Of a DNA stretch of 64,000 nucleotides, positions 35,225 to 45,840 are shown piece after piece (positions within the stretch are counted from its first letter, which is position 1; each line of letters opens with the position of its first letter). The translations under genes were made by a program, and so were the position numbers. Source of the DNA: Gnetum montanum (Eukaryota > Streptophyta > Gnetopsida > Gnetales > Gnetaceae); contig MNCI01007629.1 of NCBI GenBank assembly GCA_015680685.1, forward strand, positions 238,741 to 302,740. Direction: 5' to 3'. The notes below the pieces were generated by a model. That model did not search any database, was not told where the DNA came from, and was given only the letters and a program-made list of their open reading frames with translations.

Positions 35225-35535
35225 CACTAGTTTAAGGCCATTTCGGGCCTTTATGCGTAGTTTAAGGCCATTTCGGGCCCCGTCGTAAACAAGCAATACT
35301 TTGGATAAAGTGGGTAAATTTCTTGGTGGACCGACCATCTCTGGTCGTGGCTAGTTTTATGTCATTGCGGACATGTTCTAGTTTAACGTCATTTCGGACT
35401 GCATATAGTTTAACGTCGTTTCGGATGAGGAGTATTGTTTGATTTTCGTTTTTACATATTTTTTATGTTTTGGGCTTTATCGTAGTTTAACGTCGTTTTG
35501 GACAAAGTGTAGTTTAACGTCATTTCGGACTTGGA
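35225..35535. repeat. Mini-hairpin array between antisense gene and protease
   Basis: Repeated AGTTTAAGGCCATTTCGGGCC (twice) and AGTTTAACGTCATTTCGGAC-type units (about five), some degenerate. The stem changes from GGCC/GGCC to GTC/GAC while the loop ATTTCG stays, a compensatory pattern. Confidence 0.75.
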
Positions 35536-35542
35536 GATGACC

Positions 35543-38500
35543 TTATTTTAATTGTTTTTTGATTCTTTTTATTTTTATGTCCTGCGGTGTATCAGCTGGT
35601 ATGATTTTGTACTCGGCGTCCCCTTCACTGATCACGTTGAACGGCAATTCAATCCAGGAGACGTCCGATAGAATGTTTTCAGTATCGGTATTTTCAGGTG
35701 CTTCGGTGTCTGTCGTTGTTTCCGTGTTGGTTTCTTCATGAGGCGATGTGTGTAGAGTGTTAGATGCAGGTGTTTTAGTTTTAGGAGGCTCTTGTCTCAT
35801 GTTTGAAGGTTTACTCTCCATCAGTTGTAGTTTGCTCGTGTCATTAAGCTTGTCAAATTCAACCTCGGAGCCTTAGTCCATATCTGTGTGCAATGAAATG
35901 ATGGGAGTGGTTACTTCCCCATGTATGAAGATTTCACCACCCTCATAGGGTAGGTGAATCTCTTGATGTATAGGGGAAGAAACAGCTCTCAGTTGGGCCA
36001 ACCAGGGTCTTCCTAATATTAGGTTGAATCCTGGCATTTCATCGACAACCAGAAAGTCAGCGGATGTGGGGAACTGGTCTCCCGCTATGAAATCTAAGGT
36101 TATCGTGCCTTTGACCAGTACATGTGACCCGCTGAATGACTTTAAACATGTTGTTGTTGTAGGTTTAATTAAGTCAGTAAACCCTATTTGTTCAATGATG
36201 GGCTATGGTACAACGTTTGTGGCCACCCCATCGTCTACATGGACTCTATGTATTTTGAACTGGTTTACTTGTATTGTTATGAACATGGGGATTGTTGTTG
36301 TCTCCCCTATCTTCTTGTCTACTTTGATGTTATCATCGTGGAAGCTCAAGGGTTTAGGGATGGCACCGTGAGATGGATACATTACAGCATGAATGGCAGG
36401 TTCGCTCGGGGGCAAGTCCTCACTGACCGGGATCGACGTTAGCATGCGTACGAGAGCTTCCCGATGAGTTTGGGATGTTAACACCAAGTCATACAAGCTT
36501 AAAGAAGTGTTCTTTTGCTTGAATGCTTGGGTGACTTGTGTTAAAGCTATCGCAAAGTCTCTACTATTAGGGAGGCTCTTGTCAGCGATGACTGGGTCCA
36601 TTGGGCCCAACAACTTTATTTCGTGTCTCGGCGGCCTATCATTCTCGCTCGTTGTCGTAGTTTTGGCTGGTTCATGTTGTTTTGATGGTTCACCCTGACT
36701 ACCTGCGTCTGACTGATTGTTAGTTGGTGACATAGGTATGGAATTGAGTGGAGTAGGCTTAGGTGGCCCCAGAGCTAACCGTTGGCATTCCTTCTCCAGG
36801 CGTTCACGCATAAGCCTATCGGCTAAACGTTCTCGCGTGTGGCGTGGAGGTGGAGCCAGTCTCGGAGCCTCAGATTGTCTTGGGATGCGCACCACATATG
36901 GAGGCGGGCAGGATTGCGGTTGGTCAGTGGGAGGCATTTGAGCCGAAGGTTGGCCAGGGACCCTAATGACGTAGGGGCGAGGTTTGCCTTGCGCCTATGA
37001 GGTGGAGGTTTGACAATCGTTAGGATTTTCAGATGTCCTAACAACATACGGGGTTGGTTTCAGTGGAGGTTGGACCTCCACTGTTGCGATGGCTGGTGGT
37101 ACTCGGACTACGAAGGGGGCAGGCCGAGTATGAGGGGTTGGCGGCTTTGAGGATGTAGGTACGGCTGAAGGTATACAGACGACATAGGGCCGCTGGGGGG
37201 CGCATGGTGGTTGATGTGTGGAAGTGGAGACAACGAGAGGAATTCGAACTACGAAGGGCCTACCCGGTGTTTCTTGTTTATGCTCAGGGTAAACGGTGTT
37301 GATGTTAAGCATCTCGGGATCCTCATCAAAGCAGATTGTGCTAATAACATATGGCACCTCGTTGGCATTCAGAGGATCTTTGTAAACCCCCATGGCCTGA
37401 TTCTGCGGCTGGACCGGGTTGGCCTCATCAAAAGTGATTTGTCCATCGTCGATCATCCGCTGGATATCCTGCTTCAAGGTGAAGCAATAATCCGTTCCGT
37501 GCCTATTGCGTTGATGGTAGTCGCAGAAGCGATCCATCCTAAAGCCTTTGGATACGGGCGGCTCATCCGGCATTGCTAAGCCTGGGTTCTGTACGAGTTG
37601 GCAAAACCGGTCATGTCTTTGGATGGCCACAGGGGATAACTGCTTATGTTTCATCAGCCCAGCTTTCAGGAGTTGATCAAAGAGCTGGGATGGTTTCATT
37701 GGTAGAGGCATATATTGAGAGGGTTCTTTTCTCTCGAAATTCTGCGTACGGTTTGTTGGATTATGCGACGATGATGACTCCGGGGCTGTTGTGGGGGCGG
37801 GTTTATTATAGTTAGTAGGGGCTGCGGGTGGTTTTTGTTGGTGTGTGATGTTCGTTTGTTGGGCTCCTATTGCTGCTATAGTGGTTTTGTCCTTCTCTTT
37901 ATCTTTTTTACTGTGTTGATTTCTGAAGGCCAAGTATGTTGGGTCGTGGTTATTTTGAGCCGCCTCCTTTATGTTTTTGATTTGCACAAATGCTTGGTTA
38001 AGGTCACGTGCGTTGAGGTAATACAATTTAGATTTGAAGAAATTGTTGACAGCGCCGTTGAAAATTGTAAATAGATAAGTTGGAGAGATTGGTTCGTGTA
38101 GCTCATTGAGAGCGACACTCCATCTCTGAATAAACTTTTGTACAGGTTCAAGCGGTGCTTGCTTGACCTGCATAAGGTTGTCCAGCGTGGCCTCGGGTTT
38201 CAAGTTGTACTTGAACCGGGTCACAAACTGGCATAAAAGATCCTCCAAGGAGAAAATAGAGTTCCTGGGCAGGGCCCGGTACCAGTCGAGTGCTTTCCCT
38301 GTGAGGGACATGGGGAACACTCGAAGGATGGCGTGGGGCCAAGCCTGGAGTAACGTGCATTCTAACTTGAACATTATGAGATGTGCATTGGGATCTGTCT
38401 CTCCGTTATACTTGGTTAGCGTGGGTAAGGAGACATCTTTAGGTAAGGTTAGGTGTGGGACTGAGGAGCTGATGGGATCATCATTGTAGAAGTCCACCAC

Positions 38501-39685
38501 CTTCAGCTCTCCGTCAGCGGTCGTTTTGAGGCGCTTTACCTCGTCAGTAAGCTCCTGCATTAATTTCTTGGCGTCCGTCTAGTCTTGTGCACTCGGTAAC
38601 ATAGCGGCTTGGGGTTGTGGTATATTATACAGGTTAGATTGTTGTATGGTAGGCTGAAAGGCCGAAAGCTGCACGGTCAGTGGTTGCGGTTGTGGAAAGT
38701 TTATAGTGGGCGGTACTACGGATGTCACGTTATAGGGGAAAGATGGTTGTTGTTGTTGCTGTAGCTGGGGCTGTGTCTGGGGAACATTGGTTGGTGGAAC
38801 TATATGAGGTGGCACATGGTGGTGGGGGATTTGATACAACAACATTCCCCTCGCTGGCCATTGCCCTGCCATGTTGTGCGCGGGGACTCCCTGTTGGGTC
38901 ACGGCTGTTTGAGGAACTGTATGCGTTTGGATGTGCGGTATGAAGTGAGCGGATGTAGATGCTGGGATCACATGTGGCATTCCTATCACTCGGGGTGGGA
39001 GTGTCACTCCCACGCTATCATGAGGGGGAGGTGCTTGGGAAGATGGGCCAGCCGCTTCCTCGGGGATGATGGCGAGAGGGAACGTGCTGAATTGTGGATC
39101 AGTTGGAGGCGGCACATGAGTAAATGAGGATGTTTGCGATGGAGGCATTTGTGTATGAGTTAGTCTGAGGGGTTGGAGGGGTATGATCTCCCCTGTGTCC
39201 GGATGAAAAATGGGATTAGCGTGTGGTTGCGGGCTGAGAGTGTGATAGGAGTCCTCGTGTTCTGATTAAGCAGCGAAGTCATCCTCTTCCTCTAGTTGGG
39301 TCTCTGGCGCACACTGACTTAGCGTGTGGCTCCTTTGCAGGAGGAGCCGTGTGACGAGTTCTGAGTACTGCTCTGGAACTAGGATTACATCATATGGGGA
39401 AGGGGTGAACTCATGTCCTCCCTTGTAAAAGAATTCGAACTGTCTCTTTACCTCCAGTTCGGTTCGGTCTACAGCTAGGCCAGCTTGTATCTTAATGCAT
39501 ATAAAATTATACTGATCTTGGGTTATGATGTCGGAGGCTGGGTCTCTCCCTTGCAACCTTAGGGACCGGTGGGGCCTCGCGGTGGGTTGAACTCCCGGGT
39601 GTTGCGTGACAGGCTGTTGGACAGCCATGGTGTCCATGATGGGGGTGGTTTGAGCCGTGGCAGCGTTGCTGTTTGCGGGGTTCAT
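35543..39685 (-). pseudogene. Tat/Ogre-like Gag-protease polyprotein
   Basis: A single minus-strand frame of about 1,380 codons, with internal stops TAA 39266, TAG 38579, TAG 36995, TAG 36203 and TAA 35873 and no frameshift. Order: a short N-terminal part (RPHRSLRLQGRDPAS), a Pro/Gln-rich stretch (39148-38580), the Gag core (TGKALDWYRALPRN near 38300), and a zinc-like motif CDYHQRNRHGTDYC near 37500. Next comes a Pro-rich linker with about six PYVVR-type repeats (37260-36880). The aspartic protease reads VHVDDGVATN near 36220, where the family expects DSG or DGS, followed by FNLILGRPWL. Gag builds particles; the protease cuts the polyprotein. The N-terminal extension before the Gag core recalls the extra ORF1 of Ogre elements. 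Confidence 0.85.
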
Positions 39686-40281
39686 GGTGATATGTCAGGG
39701 ATATGAATCAGTCTGGAGACGCGAAGTTAATGTGGTGTAGTGTGCAGCGTATACGCTTCAATGGACAGCATATAGTGACAGCGTATAGAGCGTATACAGC
39801 ATACGTGGTCAGTGTAGACGCTGGAGAGCGTATACGGCGTAAGATGGATCACAGCGTAAAATAGGACAATGTAAAATAAGCGGTTGGCACAAAGCAGGAG
39901 ACAGCGTACAGCGTAGAACAAGTAATCGGTGTGACACAAGAATATAAAACGAGTTTCAGCGTAAATAAGGCTCAGCATACAAGTGAGGAGCGTAAAACAA
40001 GCTCGGCGTAAAATAGGTCACAGCGTAAACCAGTTGCAGCGTAAGACAAAAGAAAGCGTAAAACAGGTAATCGTAAAATAAGTTGCAGCGTATAACAGGA
40101 GAGCGTAAAACAAGTTGTAGCGTAAAATAGGAGCTAGCGTAAAACAAAGCAGCGTAGGAGTTTCTGAGCAGGGTTTTCAAGAGCGTAAACGCTGTGTAGT
40201 GTAGATGCTGAACAGTAGTGGGCTGGGTTTTCGGACTGGACAGCGTAAACGCCGGGAAAGTTGCGAGCAAGGGTTTTAGGA
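39686..40281. repeat. Leader with AGCGTAAAACAAG-type tandem words
   Basis: Between gag and primer site, AGCGTAAAACA or close variants recur every 15-30 bases, most regularly at 39960-40160. GCGTATACGC words occur at 39745-39840. No gene; long frames here are translations of the repeat. Confidence 0.75.
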
Positions 40282-40300
40282 GGCCCTCCTTCTAGCGCCA
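40282..40300 (-). other. Primer-binding site
   Basis: Minus strand reads TGGCGCTAGAAGGAGGGCC, five bases from the LTR edge. The TGGCGC start fits a tRNA 3' end (GCGCCA); the tRNA was not identified. Confidence 0.7.
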
Positions 40301-40305
40301 ATTTT

Positions 40306-41550
40306 TGTACTGCCTGAAATCATCGGTTTCCAGCTGGAAGGAAAAATAGAGACCGTGGGATCGCAAGGCGAGAATAGAAGACCCTGCCTTCACCTGAGGG
40401 CGAGCTGGAATGCATGAAGGTAGAGTACCTTGGGTGGTCCGCACGCGGATCAGACAAGGATTTCCCCGTGTGTACGCAAAGTGCTATACGCTGGGTTGTG
40501 CGTAAACAATGTAGCAAGCATAAACAAAGCGTAAACGACGTAAAACAGATGCGAACAGAGCATGAGCATAAACAGGCGTAAACAGAATGCGTGTGCCAAG
40601 TTGACGTAAAACTGTAAACAATCTTAAGCAGCAAATGTAAATAATGGTATTACAGAGTCAAAGTACAGTGCACCGGTCTAACGTAGTCGTGAGGGAACAC
40701 AAGGCGGACGAAAGCCCCGGCGTGTTCAGGAATGACTCGGTTGGTTCGCAAGGCAGGCGGAGCGTAGAGACTGTGTGTACGGTGTACAGGGCTCTCCAGT
40801 GTAAGAGGGTTTCAGCTCTTGTGTGCAGCGTAAATGTTCTCTGGTATGCTCCGGGATTTTGCCAACCAACCTCGGTAAAGTGGAAAATCAAGATTTTTAT
40901 AGAGGTTATTACGCTAGACTCGGGTTGGGCGACACGTGGCGCGTTGATTGAGTGCATACATTTTACAAAAATACAATATATTACATCTGTTAGGCGTATA
41001 TGCTGTGGGGCGGGCATATACGCTGGGCATATACGTTGAATGAGGTGGGCGTGTGAACTTGGGTGGAGATGTTGGATGCTGAGCGTATACGCTGTGGACT
41101 TGAGTGTACACGTTGGGCGTATACGCTGTGGATTTGATCATACACGCTGGGCGTATACGCTGATGGATGCCGACTTGCTTCAATTCTTGCTCTTCGGTGT
41201 TGTCTTCATTCTGCCCTTCAAGATTCCGTGCCGGGCGTAAATGTTTACCGTGCCCGTCGAGCGTACACCAGGCGTGCGAGTTAGAATGCTTACGCTGGGC
41301 GTATACGCTAGGAACTCGAGCGTCCACGCTGGAGGGCGTATACGCTGTGGGTTCGAGCATCTACGCTGGGGATGTACTTGAGCGTAGACGCCGGGCATAT
41401 ATGCTGGCACCGCATACTTAGTGAAAATGAAGCTTTTTTGACCTCCAAAGTTGCAATGTGTAACGCCAAATGTAGCCATGGTTGTCTGTGAGTCTCAGGG
41501 ACCGGCTTTTTGCTGGGGAAGTACAGAGCTCAGAATTTTGTTGTGTTTCA
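40306..41550 (-). repeat. Tat/Ogre-like 5' LTR (right)
   Basis: Starts TGTACTGCC, ends TGTGTTTCA. TATA box (minus strand) at about 40894-40905. It is longer than the left LTR mainly through extra GCGTATACGC-bearing units (about 41120-41150) and a segment near 41240-41275. Confidence 0.95.
41000..41410. promoter_or_regulatory. Palindrome cluster GCGTATACGC in the right LTR U3
   Basis: Counterpart of 24770-25110 with more units, all upstream of the TATA box in the element's sense. Confidence 0.6.
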
Positions 41551-41555
41551 GGTGT
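41551..41555. repeat. Target-site duplication GGTGT, right
   Basis: Pairs with 24039-24043. Confidence 0.9.
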
Positions 41556-42366
41556 ATGGTTAAGTAAGTCTGAGGTATATGATTTTTATAGCTTTTAAAT
41601 GTTTTTCTCCTATGCTATTGAGGTGAATGGTTGAGAAAGCCAACTAATTCTAACTAAGGACTAAGTCTAAATTAACTAGCGTTAACATTCGTTCCCACTT
41701 ATCGTACATACTCTGAACTATGCAACTGTGGCTACCAAACGCTAATCGTTACTAGGATCACCACACATAATGCATGTGCTCAAAGTGGTCGTACTGAGCC
41801 CCCTAACTAGCCTAAACATGATAAGCATCCATTCCTTGGCTATCCGTACACATCCTTGAATGCTCGTAACCAAGTCGTACTTATCCCGCATTCTAGAAGA
41901 TAAGGGTGAGAGAATCTAATCGCGATGAGCAACCGATTTCTTGATTAGTTGTACACATTCGTCAATACTCGTACTCATGCCACGCTAATTCAAGTAATAA
42001 ATAATAGATAAGAAATAACATGTAATAAATAATAGGTAATAAATCCTATTCCATGCACTGTAAGGTTTATCCGCAAAGCTTGTCTTTATTGCCGTACACA
42101 ACTTGCGTTCAGGTATAAAGTTGCTCAAATAAAGATCTGTTCACTTGGGGACTCCTATTGCGGGCACATGAAAAATCTTCTATCTCTAGAGTGATCAATT
42201 TGCTAGAGTTTTCCTACTTCTAGCCTAGGATGGAAAATAAGGGGAGTGCTGCCTCTTATTTATAGATTTGGCAACGGACCGCGATATCGTGTACATGACA
42301 TCGTAGGGGACGACGCAATATCATGACGACCGCAATATTGCGACTCATGTGAATCGCGTCTCATCA
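41556..42366 (-). repeat. Athila-like 3' LTR, inner part
   Basis: Continues the LTR from 24043 and matches 50475-51280. TATA box on the minus strand at about 42251-42264 (CTATAAATAAGAGG). Palindromic CGATATCG and GCAATATTGC words lie between the TATA box and the LTR end CTCATCA. Confidence 0.95.
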
Positions 42367-42380
42367 TACCCCCATGGCTG
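42367..42380 (-). other. Athila-like polypurine tract
   Basis: Minus strand reads CAGCCATGGGGGTA directly before TGATGAG. Confidence 0.65.
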
Positions 42381-43207
42381 AATGAAAACTCATCCTCAAG
42401 TTCCTTACAATAATATTGGGAAGGTATGGAATTATTGAGGGGAATGGAACTAATGGGATGACATGTGAACGGATCATCATTACAAAACTTAAAAAAACTG
42501 GTGTTTATGACAACAAGGGTGAACACCTTATTACAATGACATCAAGCCTTAGTTGGAAGCTAAGAAAGAAAGAGAGAGAGAGAAAGAAGTGTTGCTGCTA
42601 CCAATGCCAAGATTGCGCCTTCATTGTCCATCCATAAGCATGCCATCGATCTTGCTCCTTGCATAGCTGCTTCAGCGCTACTCCATTCCAAGTGTTTTCT
42701 CCAGATCCAATTTGTTATTATATGATTACCATCTGCACACACAACACAATCATATATTAGCAAGGGTAAATGAATCATCATGTAATTAATACCTTGCTTT
42801 GGTGTAGGTCCATTGGCTAGGCTGTGGTATGGATAATACGGATATAGGGATATATTAATGATGACTATCGAAGGTGTAGGGGTTAGGAAGAAAATCAAAA
42901 ATTTCGGGGCTTAGGAGAAAATCAAAAATCGAAAAAATTAGGCCCCATACCCCCATGACTAATCGCGAACCTCTGGTAGCATTAGAATGGAGAAAGAAAA
43001 GGAGTAAGAAAGATAGATAAAAAGGGAAAACTATGGCATCGAGGAAATGGATGTCAAGATGGAAATGAACAAAATGAAATTAATTGCAAAATGTTAAGGG
43101 AAAGAATTTAATTAATGCTCCAAATAGGAATGTCAGTGGGTACTCCCCAAAGCAGGCTCATGCCCGTAATGCCCTGACAAGCCCATATTCAAAGAGTCCA
43201 TAGGCTC
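42381..43207 (-). other. Post-integrase region of the Athila-like element, unreadable
   Basis: Athila elements usually carry an additional ORF here. A minus-strand frame at 42898-42560 is open for 112 codons with a hydrophobic end (ALVAATLLSLSLFL) but resembles no family that I know. A GA microsatellite lies at 42566-42588. Not called as a gene. Confidence 0.4.
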
Positions 43208-43740
43208 NNNNNNNNNNNNNNNNNNNNNNNNNNNNNNNNNNNNNNNNNNNNNNNNNNNNNNNNNNNNNNNNNNNNNNNNNNNNNNNNNNNNNNNNNNNNN
43301 NNNNNNNNNNNNNNNNNNNNNNNNNNNNNNNNNNNNNNNNNNNNNNNNNNNNNNNNNNNNNNNNNNNNNNNNNNNNNNNNNNNNNNNNNNNNNNNNNNNN
43401 NNNNNNNNNNNNNNNNNNNNNNNNNNNNNNNNNNNNNNNNNNNNNNNNNNNNNNNNNNNNNNNNNNNNNNNNNNNNNNNNNNNNNNNNNNNNNNNNNNNN
43501 NNNNNNNNNNNNNNNNNNNNNNNNNNNNNNNNNNNNNNNNNNNNNNNNNNNNNNNNNNNNNNNNNNNNNNNNNNNNNNNNNNNNNNNNNNNNNNNNNNNN
43601 NNNNNNNNNNNNNNNNNNNNNNNNNNNNNNNNNNNNNNNNNNNNNNNNNNNNNNNNNNNNNNNNNNNNNNNNNNNNNNNNNNNNNNNNNNNNNNNNNNNN
43701 NNNNNNNNNNNNNNNNNNNNNNNNNNNNNNNNNNNNNNNN
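43208..43740. other. Assembly gap (533 n)
   Basis: Run of n between the integrase and the 3' LTR of the Athila-like element. Confidence 1.
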
Positions 43741-44036
43741 TATCAACATTGTGACTTAAAGGTAAAAACCAAACATTAGCAATCAACATGAAAATAGTTC
43801 ATACCATCATGAAGAACACTTATTATGGAACAAACTTACAAGGTGGATGGCACACACACACACATACAAAAAATGGAAAAGTATAACGATGATGTAAAAC
43901 AAAAACTAGAAAAGTTAAAAAAAGTTGTAAAACAAAAACTTAGAAAAGTTAAAGAACTTTGTAAAAAAAAAATGTGTAAGACAAAAATGTTGTAAAATAG
44001 AAATGTGTAAAACAAAAATCAAAAAAGAATTGAAGG
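43741..44036. other. A-rich sequence with CA microsatellite
   Basis: ACACACACACACA at about 43852-43865 and repeated GTAAAACAAAAA words at 43890-44020. No gene. Confidence 0.5.
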
Positions 44037-45255
44037 CCCCATATGATCAGCATAGGTGGCCATCTCCCCCATGACTGATTTGTAAGGGAGAGATCTGAAA
44101 TAGAAAGCAAGGTTGCCCGCTAGTGGATGTGTAACTTGTACTGGTTGTTGCGGGTTCATGGAAAGGTTTTGTTTGTTGTACATTAACCAATAACCTTTTA
44201 TCCAAGCTGTCAAGCTTATATATCATCATGGCTCCAGAGGGGAAGGTCGTATGAATAATATAAGGTCCTTCCCACAAGGTTTGAAACTTTGTACGTTGTG
44301 GTACATGCGTGGAATTCCAGTAAAGGACCTTATCTCCTGGTTGGTACCTAAACCTTCAAATCCTTAAGTCATGACGTTGTTTATTGTGTGCCTTGTGCAA
44401 CTCATTTAACGATAGTACAACCAATCTATTCTCATCTAACACGTTCAAAGTTGCTAACCATTTTTTTTGTGCTAGGTCGAGATCTAGGTGAAGTTCGCAA
44501 GCCATGGATAGTGTATGGAGCTTATTCTGTATGGGGAGTTTTGGTAGTTTCCCATACACTAGCTCATAGGGAGAATATCCCGTAGGGAGCTTCCAAGTGG
44601 AGCGATACGCCCAAAGAGCATCGTTCAGTTTCGTGCTCTAGTCTCGCCTAAATTTGCTAATTGTTCGTGTTAATATTCTTGTAATCTCCCTATTAGTAAC
44701 CTTGGCTTGACCATTAGCTTGGGGGTGGTAAGGTGTGGTCAATTTATGCTCAACCCCTAAGCATTGCATCAGTTTGCAAAAGGTTGCACCCGTAAAATGT
44801 GTTCCATTATTAGAAATGAGTGCACGTTGCACACCAAACTTGTTAACAATTTGTTGTTGTACAAATCGTGTAGCTGTAGATGATGTGCAATCTGTTACAG
44901 TGGCTACTTTAGCCCATTTGGTTAAGTAATCAATAACAACGATGATATATGCCTTTCCATTGGACATTGGTGTAATAGACCCCATAAAATCTATTCCCCA
45001 GATATCGAAGGGTTCTAAAGGTTGAATCCATTGTTACAGATCCTCCATTCTAGTAGTCATTCCACCATCACGTTGGCAGCGCTCATAGGATTGGGCAAAA
45101 TGATGGGCGTCCCGACATAGTGTTGGCCAATAATATCCTCCAATCAGGACCTTGGAGGTCGCTCGTCTCCCAACATAATGACCCCCACAAGGGCCCTCAT
45201 GAGCATCCTGGAGAACTTTTAATTGATCCTGATTGGGTACACACCATCGAACCAA
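44037..45255 (-). pseudogene. Athila-like integrase
   Basis: Minus strand, in three open pieces. 45255-45034 holds the zinc region (HEGPCGGHYVGRRA, then YERCQRD, where one Cys is lost). 44985-44638 holds the core: VVIDYLTKW supplies the first Asp, but the second catalytic motif reads ISNNGTHF instead of the usual SDNGTHF, so the second Asp is replaced by Asn; VTNREI carries the Glu. 44559-44037 holds the C-terminal barrel, ending in MWEGPYIIH and QTKPFHEP. Frames are broken between the pieces. The protein would be inactive even if read through. Confidence 0.85.
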
Positions 45256-45279
45256 GCCATCAAGATAGACTTTATAAAG

Positions 45280-45840
45280 TTATCCCTTGATTTCCATGAA
45301 GTACTTGGTTTTGTGAAGAAACTTTTGTTTCTTCCTAAAGTCCAACCCCTGTGGTATTTTTTGGGAAGTGAGATAAGTAAGAATGCTACTATACCAATTT
45401 ATTTCTATGGGTTGATCATTTACTACATCAGTAAAGAGGGTTTCATCAGGAAAATGGTCAGATACAGCATATTCATCCTCTTTGTTATCCCAACGCAACC
45501 GAGATAGGTGATCAGCGACTACATTCTCGGTGCCTTTGCGGTCTACTATTGTTAAATCGAACTCCTGAAGAATTACCAACCAATGTATGATACATGGGAT
45601 AACTGTTGGCTTGTTCATAAGGAACCTAATTACACTATGATCTGTATGGATGTATACTTTGTAACCCAATACATAGTGCCTAAATTTTTCCAGTGCAAAC
45701 ACTACAGCCATTAATTCCTTTTTTGAAGTCATGTAGTTGAGTTGTGCACCGGTGATACTCTTACTAGCACTGTGGATGTAATAAGGTCATTTTTGTTCAT
45801 CTAATTGTGTCAATATAGCTCCTAAGGTGTAATTAGATGG
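45280..45840 (-). pseudogene. Athila-like RNase H
   Basis: Minus strand 45732-45280 reads KELMAVVFALEKFRHY, then YIHTDHSVIRFLM and GTENVVADHLSRL, the standard Ty3/gypsy RNase H, which removes RNA from RNA:DNA hybrids. It has no archaeal-type second RNase H behind it, unlike the guest element. A stop near 45790 separates it from RT. Confidence 0.9.

Larger units (their letters stand above)
24044..41550 (-). mobile_element. Tat/Ogre-like Ty3/gypsy element, 17.5 kb
   Basis: Bounded by GGTGT duplications with LTRs TGTAC...TTTCA of about 1.21 and 1.25 kb, a polypurine tract at 25252, and a primer site at 40282. On the minus strand lie gag-protease then RT, archaeal-type RNase H and integrase. A second RNase H of archaeal type, a gag zinc motif of the CxxH form, great length, a long gap between protease and RT, and an extra antisense gene all point to the Tat/Ogre group. 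The element is decayed mainly by point stops, with few frameshifts, so it is younger than its host element. Confidence 0.9.

Noticed and set aside
39740-40260. Possible CRISPR-like array
   Set aside because: Units are short, irregularly spaced and imperfect, the genome is plant nuclear, and no cas-like gene is present.
39727-40270. Minus-strand ORFs with repeated Leu-Phe-Tyr-Ala
   Set aside because: This is the translation of the AGCGTAAAACA-type DNA repeat in the leader, not a gene.
42560-42898. Env-like gene of the Athila-like element
   Set aside because: The frame has a hydrophobic end and the right position, but no other supporting motif; the adjacent gap prevents a decision.
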